Source of the DNA: Ignavibacteriaceae bacterium
Lineage (GTDB): Bacteria > Bacteroidota > Ignavibacteria > Ignavibacteriales > Ignavibacteriaceae
Length of the DNA: 5,031 nt
Direction: 5' to 3'
Assembly (NCBI GenBank): GCA_019912505.1
Contig: JAIOIM010000718.1
Span: 1 to 5,031, forward strand
The notes beneath the pieces are model-generated. The model saw only the letters and a program-made list of their open reading frames with translations, was not told the origin of the DNA and ran no database searches. The first letter of the stretch is position 1, and each line of letters begins with the position of its first letter. Shown piece by piece: positions 1-4,979 of the stretch. The translations under genes and the position numbers were made by a program.

Positions 1-80
1 CCTATAGGGACTTTCCCTTCTAAAAGTTCGCGTAGTACCATCATTTTTTCCTTTGCGCTCATTCTTCTTCTATGTTCCAT
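1..80 (-). CDS. Partial transposase OrfA-like protein (N-terminus only)
   Basis: The minus strand opens with ATG at 80-78 and stays open to the window edge, giving 26 complete residues beginning MEHRRRMSAKEKMMVLRELL and ending near GKVPI. A good Shine-Dalgarno (GGAG, 7 nt before the ATG on the minus strand) supports this start. The pattern of basic residues, then S-x-KEK, then a leucine-rich helix ending KVPI, is the usual opening of helix-turn-helix OrfA-type transposase proteins of IS3-like elements, where this helix belongs to the DNA-binding domain. Everything downstream lies outside the window, so neither the family nor the integrity of the element can be judged. It is transcribed divergently from the regulator gene and is probably unrelated in function to the operon on the right. 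Another short DNA-binding protein is possible. Confidence 0.5.
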   Translation of the reverse strand, partial: MEHRRRMSAKEKMMVLRELLEGKVPI

Positions 81-203
81 TTTTTGACTCCAATTAAATT
101 TATTTATACCTATTCAAATTTAATAAAAGTCCCTTTCCAACTTAAGCATTACTCCCCCATCAATCCAATATTTCTTTTCTCGCCGTTTAATACAATTTTA
201 TTT

Positions 204-220
204 TAGGTTACATTAACCTA
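204..220. promoter_or_regulatory. Inverted repeat, candidate operator of the Crp/Fnr gene
   Basis: TAGGTTA-CAT-TAACCTA is a perfect 7-bp inverted repeat with a 3-bp spacer, ending 34 bp before the regulator's start codon. It overlaps the TA of a TAnnTTTG-like -10 element (TATATTTA, 219-226, seven of eight matches). A protein bound here would overlap the promoter, so repression or autoregulation is the natural inference. The half-site is unlike the TTGAC/TTGAT half-site of FNR-type proteins, so the binding protein may not be the adjacent gene product. Confidence 0.4.
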
Positions 221-226
221 TATTTA
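219..226 (+). promoter_or_regulatory. Candidate -10 element for the Crp/Fnr gene
   Basis: TATATTTA matches the Bacteroidota -10 consensus TAnnTTTG at seven of eight positions and lies 28 bp before the ATG. No convincing TTTG -33 element is visible about 20 bp upstream. In such AT-rich sequence a chance match is quite possible. Confidence 0.3.
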
Positions 227-254
227 TCAACCATTTATAACATCATCAGAGATT

Positions 255-950
255 ATGACAAGTGATATAGAAGTTAGTAGAGGGACTTTACACAGTCTCC
301 CATTATTCTCCGAGCTAAGTGTTGAACAGCTTAGAAAGATTTCAGCATTTAGTAAATTAAAAAGGTTCTATAAAAGTGAGTCTATATTCTTTGAAGACGA
401 CCCATATCTTGGATTTTATATTTTGTTAAAAGGCGTAGTAAAAGTTTTTAAAGTATCCAGTCATGGGAAAGAATCCGTTGTTCACATTGTAAAACCATTA
501 AGCGTATTCGCAGATATCCCATTATTTGAGGGAGGGAATTATCCGGTTGCTGCTGAAGCGCTTGAAGAAAGTTTAGCTCTTTTAGTTCCCAAAGAAAAAT
601 TTCTTGAGCTAATTTCTATCGAACCGGAAATATCTTTAAAAATGTTGGCAGGATTTGCAAAAAGATTGAAATCGCTTATAAGTCAACTTGAAGACATTTC
701 TTCAAAGGAAGTTTCAAATCGATTAGCCAAATATTTGATGAAAGAAATTAAAAATGCCGGTGCTGATAAACTGCCTGCACCATTTATAAAACTTACCATT
801 CCAAAATCTACCATTGCCTCTTACCTTGGAACGATAACTGAGACACTCTCCCGGTCATTCAGAAAGCTTCAGGACGAAGGGGTAATTCGTGTTGACGGAA
901 AAAAGATTTTTGTAAATGACATTAAACGATTAAAAGACCTGGCTAAGTAA
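255..950 (+). CDS. Crp/Fnr-family transcriptional regulator (DNR/HcpR-like)
   Basis: At 231 residues it has the usual length for the family. Residues about 13-120 form the cyclic-nucleotide-binding-like beta-roll sensor domain (LPLFSEL at 15-21, ILLKGVVKVF at 56-65). A long dimerisation helix follows (about 123-150), then a winged helix-turn-helix (about 150-222). The recognition helix reads T-E-T-L-S-R (195-200); E196, S199 and R200 match the E-x2-S-R triad with which FNR-type proteins read TTGA half-sites. The protein contains no cysteine, so it cannot carry an FNR-type iron-sulfur cluster, and the cAMP-contacting R-S of CRP is replaced by P-V (97-98). This leaves a DNR-like sensor, for example heme-based NO sensing, as the best inference; the ligand is unproven. 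The ATG at 255 has only a weak Shine-Dalgarno (AGAGA). A matching operator lies downstream at 1017-1030, so the protein probably activates the operon that follows. Confidence 0.93.
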   Translation: MTSDIEVSRGTLHSLPLFSELSVEQLRKISAFSKLKRFYKSESIFFEDDPYLGFYILLKGVVKVFKVSSHGKESVVHIVKPLSVFADIPLFEGGNYPVAAEALEESLALLVPKEKFLELISIEPEISLKMLAGFAKRLKSLISQLEDISSKEVSNRLAKYLMKEIKNAGADKLPAPFIKLTIPKSTIASYLGTITETLSRSFRKLQDEGVIRVDGKKIFVNDIKRLKDLAK

Positions 951-1016
951 AAATATTATCTTCACTCTCAACTCACTCTACTACAAGTCAAAAAATATCA
1001 TCTAAAAACACTAAAT

Positions 1017-1030
1017 CTGACTTAAGTCAA
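1017..1030. promoter_or_regulatory. FNR/DNR/HcpR-like binding site
   Basis: CTGAC-TTAA-GTCAA differs by one base from the ideal TTGAC-N4-GTCAA palindrome recognised by FNR-like subfamilies such as DNR, NnrR and HcpR. The inner 12 bp (TGACTTAAGTCA, 1018-1029) are perfectly palindromic. The centre falls at 1023.5, 41.5 bp before the start site expected from the -10 element at 1053-1060, which is the classic class II activator position. The regulator encoded just upstream has the fitting recognition helix, so activation of the downstream operon is the inference. Confidence 0.7.
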
Positions 1031-1052
1031 AGAACTTCATAACAGTATAAGC

Positions 1053-1060
1053 TATGTTTG
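1053..1060 (+). promoter_or_regulatory. Operon promoter -10 element (TAnnTTTG type)
   Basis: TATGTTTG matches the TAnnTTTG consensus of Bacteroidota promoters at every defined position. The start site would fall near 1065, leaving a leader of about 30 nt before the DUF2249 gene. No TTTG -33 element is present about 20 bp upstream. That fits a promoter that depends on the activator site at 1017-1030. Confidence 0.55.
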
Positions 1061-1095
1061 AGTGGTAACAATAGATTAAATAGAAAGAGCCAAAA

Positions 1096-1323
1096 ATGGA
1101 ATTAAAACAACTTGATATTCGTCCTGTTCCGCCAAGAGAAAAGCATCCTACAATTTTTTCAACTTTTGATGCGCTCAATAGCGGTGAAGGATTTCAGTTA
1201 GTAAATGACCACGATCCAATGCCTCTTTATTATCAACTAAATGCCGAAAGACCAAATCAGTTTGGTTGGGAGTATGTTGAAAAGGGACCCGAAGTTTGGC
1301 GTGTGGATATTTTAAGAAAATAA
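1096..1323 (+). CDS. Single-domain DUF2249 protein
   Basis: The 75 residues make up one whole DUF2249 domain. It opens with L-D-I-R-P-V-P-P-R (6-14), continues with HPTIFSTFDAL (17-27) and the central motif NDHDPMPLYYQL (37-48), and ends with FGWEYVEKGPEVWRVDI (56-72). It has no signal peptide or membrane segment, so it is cytoplasmic. The biochemical role of the family is not established; members often lie next to nitric-oxide, denitrification and respiratory genes, sometimes fused to DUF1858 or hemerythrin-like domains. H17 and H39 and the acidic residues around them are possible ligand-binding positions, but that is speculation. This is the first gene after the FNR-like promoter. Only a weak purine-rich stretch (AGAAAGAG) precedes the ATG. 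It is related to both C-terminal domains of the next gene product. Confidence 0.9.
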   Translation: MELKQLDIRPVPPREKHPTIFSTFDALNSGEGFQLVNDHDPMPLYYQLNAERPNQFGWEYVEKGPEVWRVDILRK

Positions 1324-1329
1324 AAAAGC

Positions 1330-1356
1330 GTGGGGCAGGACTTTATTCTGCCCCAC
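1330..1356. terminator. Strong intergenic hairpin (possible terminator or attenuator)
   Basis: GTGGGGCAG (1330-1338) pairs perfectly with CTGCCCCAC (1348-1356). A G-T and an A-T pair can extend the stem to 11 bp around a CTTTA loop. It begins 7 nt after the DUF2249 stop codon. On the plus strand it is followed by AAAAATTT and not by a T-run, so it is not a textbook terminator in the direction of the genes. On the minus strand the stem is followed by GCTTTTTT, a canonical intrinsic terminator shape. Nothing on the minus strand nearby needs terminating. It may instead act as an attenuator or as a 3' mRNA-stabilising element that raises expression of the first gene over the rest. Confidence 0.55.
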
Positions 1357-1375
1357 AAAAATTTACAGTCGCACT

Positions 1376-2188
1376 ATGATAACAAAAGATATGAAGGTGT
1401 CTCGTGTTTTGAACGAATACCCCGAGACGCTCGATGTGTTCATAAAAGCGAGTCCGCATTTCTCTAAATTAAAAGTAAAAATATTACGAAAAGCATTGGC
1501 AGGCAGGGTAACGGTGGATCAGGCGGCATCAATTGCAGGTGTTAGTTTGTATTCACTCCTTTTTGAATTAAACAAATCAATCAATAATTTAACTGAACCA
1601 ATAATAACTATTAGTGAAAATATGAATAATGAAAAATCAGTACAGCAAAAACCAGAATTAATAGCTAACATTAGTCGTGATAAAATCCGTCAACTTGATG
1701 TTCGTCCAACAATTGAATCGGGTACAGATCCTTTCCAAATTATTATGGCTGCGGTAAAGGAGCTTCAGGATGATGAAATGTTATTGATAATAAATTCTTT
1801 TGAACCGATTCCTCTTTATTCCGTGCTTGGCAAAAAAGGGTTTGAACATTGGACAGAAAAAGAAGGTGATTTATTCAAAATTTATTTTTATAAAAACAGT
1901 GAAGCTGTTAGTGATGAAAACTCTCTGCCGTCAAAAAAATCATCGCAAAATATTGAATATGAAAAGGTAATTGAATTAAATGTTAGAGAACTTGTTCCTC
2001 CGGAGCCTATGATGAAAATACTTGAGACTTTATCGCAAGTAGATGATAACACCCTTTTGCTTGTTCATCATCACCGCGAACCAATGATGCTTTATCCAAA
2101 GCTTGAGGAAAGAGGATACGAAGCTGTATCAAATAAAATTGAAGAAAATTATTATAAGGTTGTGATAACGAAAAAGAGGAATGCTTAA
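1376..2188 (+). CDS. DUF1858-DUF2249-DUF2249 protein
   Basis: This 270-residue cytoplasmic protein has three recognisable parts. Residues 2-67 are a DUF1858 domain (ITKDMKVSRVLNEYPETLDVF, then a helical segment through AGVSLYSLLFELN). A low-complexity N/E/K-rich linker (about 68-100) leads to a first DUF2249 domain at about 104-172 (LDVRP at 107-111, NSFEPIPLYSVL at 140-151). A second linker (about 173-194) leads to a second DUF2249 domain at about 197-267 (HHHREPMMLYPKLEERGYE at 231-249). The DUF1858 part lacks the cysteines found in many members, and the whole protein has none. The gene starts 52 nt after the previous one, beyond a hairpin, and no clear Shine-Dalgarno precedes the ATG. The stop is 2 nt from the next gene. 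The function is unknown; sharing a domain with the preceding protein suggests they act on the same partner or ligand. Confidence 0.9.
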   Translation: MITKDMKVSRVLNEYPETLDVFIKASPHFSKLKVKILRKALAGRVTVDQAASIAGVSLYSLLFELNKSINNLTEPIITISENMNNEKSVQQKPELIANISRDKIRQLDVRPTIESGTDPFQIIMAAVKELQDDEMLLIINSFEPIPLYSVLGKKGFEHWTEKEGDLFKIYFYKNSEAVSDENSLPSKKSSQNIEYEKVIELNVRELVPPEPMMKILETLSQVDDNTLLLVHHHREPMMLYPKLEERGYEAVSNKIEENYYKVVITKKRNA

Positions 2189-2190
2189 TT

Positions 2191-3456
2191 ATGATTCAAT
2201 CTGAATCAATAGTTTCAGCTTATGCACCTCCCTTCCGAATTGTTGCAAAATGTTTTATTGCCGCAATAGCATCTTTTGTAATTCTAACATTCCTTTTATT
2301 GATTGAGCATTCGGTAATTGTTGGTCATCATTTTAATCCAAAGATTCTTTCTATCAATCATATTGCAACCCTTGGCTGGATTACAATGATAATTTTTGGC
2401 GCGATGTTTCAGCTTGTGCCCGTTGTTCTCGAAACAAAATTGTTTAGTGAAAAGCTTGCTGAAATTCAATTCTGGATTTATCTCGCTGGTGTAATTGGTT
2501 TGGTATATTGCTTTTGGGTATTCGATACCGGCATTAACATGACCATATCTGCAATACTTCTTAATCTGGCAATGTTTATTTTTTCATTTAACATTATTGC
2601 CACAATGAAAAGCGTAAAGAAGTGGAATGTTACAGCCTGGTTTCTTACCTCGGCAGTTTTTTATCTTATTATAACTGCAATTGCAGGCTTACTTTTGGCT
2701 GTTAATCTTTGGACACCGTATATAAAAATAAGTCATCTTCAATACCTTAACTTACACGCGCACATTGCTTTTATTGGATGGGTCTCAATGGTAGTAATGG
2801 GAGTTTCATTTAAGCTTATTCCTATGTTTACACTTTCGCATAATTTTTCTTTAGCAAATGCAAAGCGTGCTTTCTGGTTGCTCAACATCGGGTTGCTTGG
2901 CATATCAACAATTATGCATTATCAAGATACAACATTTCTTTACTACATTTTTACCGGACTTATAGTTTTAGGAATTATTTTTTTCCTTTTACAAATTCAC
3001 ATCATTTTCAAAAACAGAATAAGAAAAAAATTTGATATAGGAATTAAGTTTTCCTCGGTGGCATATGTTATGTTCGGGTTAACAACTCTACTCGGTGCTT
3101 TTATTGCTTTTATTGATTATAATAATATCAGTAACTTAACGTTAATATATGGTTATATGATAATCTTTGGTTACATGTCGATGTTGATTGTTGGGCAGAT
3201 GTATAAGATAGTTCCTTTCCTTGTATGGTATCACAAATACAGCAGCAAAGTGGGCATAGAAAAAGTTCCGATGTTAAAGGATATGTTCAATGAAAAGTTT
3301 GCACATATTGAATTCTACTTAATGCTGACGGCGGTTTTTGGTTCCATTTATTCTTTAGCGTTTGGAAGTGAAACAGGGTTGTTTATTTCGTTTGCGCTAA
3401 TGTTCCTCAGTTCAATAATTTTTTTATATAATATGATAATAATTTTTAGAAAGTGA
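2191..3456 (+). CDS. 12-helix membrane protein resembling heme-copper oxidase subunit I
   Basis: The 421-residue integral membrane protein has about twelve hydrophobic segments (roughly 18-39, 55-80, 91-110, 115-138, 149-172, 187-212, 226-243, 248-272, 285-308, 315-346, 373-391, 394-418). This is the count typical of oxidase subunit I. A signature H-x4-G-x3-M-x3-G-x6-P occurs at H57-P77 and H191-P211, and at 322-342 with tyrosine replacing the histidine. It resembles helix 2 of NorB and cbb3 oxidases, where the histidine binds low-spin heme. H57, H189 and H191 are therefore candidate heme ligands (inference). I find no copper-site motif such as HPEVY or the paired histidines of the active site, so it is probably not a working oxidase or NO reductase on its own. 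Related proteins are usually annotated as cbb3-type subunit I or hypothetical protein. GAGGA (2176-2180) serves as its ribosome binding site. Confidence 0.85.
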   Translation: MIQSESIVSAYAPPFRIVAKCFIAAIASFVILTFLLLIEHSVIVGHHFNPKILSINHIATLGWITMIIFGAMFQLVPVVLETKLFSEKLAEIQFWIYLAGVIGLVYCFWVFDTGINMTISAILLNLAMFIFSFNIIATMKSVKKWNVTAWFLTSAVFYLIITAIAGLLLAVNLWTPYIKISHLQYLNLHAHIAFIGWVSMVVMGVSFKLIPMFTLSHNFSLANAKRAFWLLNIGLLGISTIMHYQDTTFLYYIFTGLIVLGIIFFLLQIHIIFKNRIRKKFDIGIKFSSVAYVMFGLTTLLGAFIAFIDYNNISNLTLIYGYMIIFGYMSMLIVGQMYKIVPFLVWYHKYSSKVGIEKVPMLKDMFNEKFAHIEFYLMLTAVFGSIYSLAFGSETGLFISFALMFLSSIIFLYNMIIIFRK

Positions 3457-3461
3457 TTATT

Positions 3462-3758
3462 ATGGCAAACAAAGAAGAAATAATGGAAGTTTTAAAAGGT
3501 GTCATTGACCCTGAAATAGGGATTAATATTGTTGACCTCGGGCTTATTTACGAAGTTGAATCTAAGGAAAAAGAAAATATAATTACAATGACTTTAACCA
3601 CGCCCGGCTGCCCGATGCACAGCACCATCACAACTTGGGTAGAAAATGTTGTCGGTCATTTAGAACCAGAAAAAAAAGTAATTGTAAATCTTGTTTGGGA
3701 GCCGCAGTGGACACCGGATAAAATGAGTTTTGAAGCACGGCAGGAGTTGGGGCATTAA
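3462..3758 (+). CDS. MIP18/DUF59-family iron-sulfur cluster assembly factor
   Basis: Counting from the ATG at 3462 the product has 98 residues, the normal size for a single FeS_assembly_P (DUF59) domain. It shows the family hallmarks: DPE at 16-18, NIVDLGLIYEV at 22-32, and TTPGCP at 46-51 with the conserved cysteine C50. Family members such as SufT, PaaD and MIP18 help place iron-sulfur clusters into target proteins. In this operon the targets could be enzymes damaged by NO or newly made under the same signal; that is inference. A GTG at 3453 overlaps the previous stop codon (GTGA) and would add three residues (MII). The ATG is preferred because it yields a typical N-terminus (MANKEE), but translational coupling through the GTG cannot be excluded. 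The next gene follows after 9 nt. Confidence 0.92.
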   Translation: MANKEEIMEVLKGVIDPEIGINIVDLGLIYEVESKEKENIITMTLTTPGCPMHSTITTWVENVVGHLEPEKKVIVNLVWEPQWTPDKMSFEARQELGH

Positions 3759-3767
3759 AGCTAAACT

Positions 3768-4223
3768 ATGTTTACCACAGTAAGATATTTTATAAAAACA
3801 AGTTTAGTTTTTCTTACGCTTGGAATTTTAACAGGGCTGTATATGTCTTTTTCCAAATATATTTTGCAAGTAGGAAATTCACAAGAGCTAATTTCTGCAC
3901 ACACACATTTAATTCTTGTCGGTTCGGTTATGATGATTATAATGGGAGTGGCACTCTGGTTTTTTCCGCGCCCAAGTAAGGATGACAAGAAGTACAACCC
4001 CAATTTAATTTTAGTTACTTATTGGTTAATAACAATATCAACAGCTTTAAGATTCATTTTTCAGGTTATAGGGTCGTACCATTTTATCAGTTGGGTAAAC
4101 ACCGCCATTTCAATATTTTCATTCTTCCAGGTTGTTGCAATTATTTTATTTTTCTATTCGATGTGGGGAAGAATTAGGGCTGTCGGAAGCCAGTATCGCG
4201 AAGCAAAAGGAGAGAAATTTTAA
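3768..4223 (+). CDS. Small 4-helix membrane protein related to oxidase subunit I
   Basis: The 151-residue protein has four hydrophobic segments (about 8-30, 43-68, 79-101, 105-133) and a short charged C-terminal tail. Helix 2 carries the sequence SAHTHLILVGSVMMIIMG (43-60), and P67 follows. It fits H-x4-G-x3-M-x3-G-x6-P exactly (H47, G52, M56, G60, P67), the same spacing as in the 421-residue protein two genes upstream. H45 and H47 are candidate heme ligands by analogy with helix 2 of NorB/cbb3-type oxidases (inference). It resembles one third of the larger protein and may pair with it or bind heme alone. Downstream, the methyltransferase ribosome binding site lies inside its last codons. Its own Shine-Dalgarno is weak. 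The function is unknown. Confidence 0.85.
   Translation: MFTTVRYFIKTSLVFLTLGILTGLYMSFSKYILQVGNSQELISAHTHLILVGSVMMIIMGVALWFFPRPSKDDKKYNPNLILVTYWLITISTALRFIFQVIGSYHFISWVNTAISIFSFFQVVAIILFFYSMWGRIRAVGSQYREAKGEKF
4208..4212 (+). promoter_or_regulatory. Ribosome binding site deciding the methyltransferase start
   Basis: AGGAG within AAAAGGAGAG is the strongest Shine-Dalgarno of the operon. It lies inside the 3' end of the membrane-protein gene, 12 nt before the TTG at 4225. It argues for that TTG against starts further upstream, because the upstream in-frame sequence only translates the preceding gene in another frame. Confidence 0.5.
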
Positions 4224-4224
4224 T

Positions 4225-4926
4225 TTGAGTGAAAATACTTCCGGTATTAATTTTAATTCAAAGAATGCCGCATCGTACGAAGAACTTGCACGTAAGGCAG
4301 TCTTTGGTTACGATCAGCTTTTTAAAATGGTATTATCTTTTTTATCAGAAAATCAAAATAATTATGCTGATGTTTTAGTTGTTGGCTGCGGAACAGGAAT
4401 GGAATTAAAAACATTCGGAACCCTCATGCCTAACTGGCGTATCACCGGTGTCGATCCTTCCGAAGAGATGATTAAACATTCTAAAGCAAAGGTTGATGAA
4501 TACAAACTCAATACGCGTGTTTCGTTACAACAGGGTTTCGTAGATGGTCTTCCCGAAGAAGATAAGTATGATTTTTCAACTTTGATATTTGTGCTGCGAT
4601 TTATCCGTACTGCTGAGGATAAAAAATCTCTGTTCAAGAGTATCGCAAAAAGATTAAAACCCGGCGCTAAGTTTATAATTATCGATCAATATGGTGACCC
4701 GAATAGTGCAGAGTTTAATTCTCTGTCAAACTCCTGGAAAAATTTTATGAAATATAACGGAACACCATCTGAATTGGCAAACAAGATAGCTGAGCAAGCT
4801 GTTAAACAAAGTTTTATTGATGAAGAGGAATTACATCAGTTATTATCTGAGACTGGATTTGAGAGAATCAATCGCTTTTATAACTCATTTATACACGGGG
4901 GCTGGATTGTTGAAAAGAAATATTAA
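4225..4926 (+). CDS. Class I SAM-dependent methyltransferase
   Basis: Starting at TTG 4225, one base after the previous stop, the product has 233 residues. It shows a Rossmann-type methyltransferase core: motif I VLVVGCGTG at 50-58 (SAM binding), the acidic end of strand 2 in ITGVDPSEEM at 73-82 (D77, expected to bind the SAM ribose), YDFSTLIFVLRFI at 115-127 (motif IV region), and LKPGAKFIIIDQYG at 144-157 (strand 5). The C-terminal part (about 185-233) has a short helical section and ends in a hydrophobic strand (GGWIVEKKY). The substrate cannot be told from the sequence. The frame remains open upstream to a TTG at 4132, but that extension lies wholly inside the membrane-protein gene, so the Shine-Dalgarno at 4208-4212 and the tight junction favour 4225. 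It is the last clear gene of the operon. Confidence 0.9.
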   Translation: MSENTSGINFNSKNAASYEELARKAVFGYDQLFKMVLSFLSENQNNYADVLVVGCGTGMELKTFGTLMPNWRITGVDPSEEMIKHSKAKVDEYKLNTRVSLQQGFVDGLPEEDKYDFSTLIFVLRFIRTAEDKKSLFKSIAKRLKPGAKFIIIDQYGDPNSAEFNSLSNSWKNFMKYNGTPSELANKIAEQAVKQSFIDEEELHQLLSETGFERINRFYNSFIHGGWIVEKKY

Positions 4927-4947
4927 AAATAATGAAAAGTTATTTTT
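4925..4947 (+). terminator. Weak AT-only inverted repeat after the methyltransferase gene
   Basis: AAAAATAA (4925-4932) and TTATTTTT (4940-4947) form a perfect 8-bp stem with a 7-nt loop. The left arm overlaps the stop codon, and the T-rich right arm could serve as a U-tract. The stem has no G-C pair and would be unstable, so a terminator role is only a possibility; such repeats arise easily by chance in AT-rich DNA. Confidence 0.25.
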
Positions 4948-4979
4948 TAAAAGTGTTTTTCTAAAGAAGAATATTTTTA

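Larger units (their letters stand above)
81..254. other. Divergent intergenic region
   Basis: This 174-bp AT-rich stretch separates the leftward transposase-like gene from the rightward regulator gene. I see no credible gene in it. It must hold the promoters of both flanking genes, and possibly the end of the insertion sequence, but I could not identify a terminal inverted repeat because the other end is outside the window. The clearest structure is the inverted repeat at 204-220. Confidence 0.6.

Noticed and set aside
6..134. Inverted match AGGGACTTT (6-14) and AAAGTCCCT (126-134)
   Set aside because: Only 9 bp and one copy is inside coding sequence; it could not be supported as an insertion-sequence terminal repeat.
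2191..3456. Annotating the 421-residue protein as a functional cytochrome oxidase or NO reductase (ccoN/norB)
   Set aside because: The helix count and helix-2-like signature fit the superfamily, but the binuclear-centre histidine motifs are not recognisable and the partner subunits are absent from the window.
3761..4003. Minus-strand open frame of 80 codons
   Set aside because: It lies antisense inside the 4-helix membrane-protein gene, has no recognisable domain, and the plus-strand frame has clear membrane segments and motif conservation.
4362..4637. Minus-strand open frame of 91 codons
   Set aside because: It is antisense to the methyltransferase core motifs and its translation has no family resemblance.
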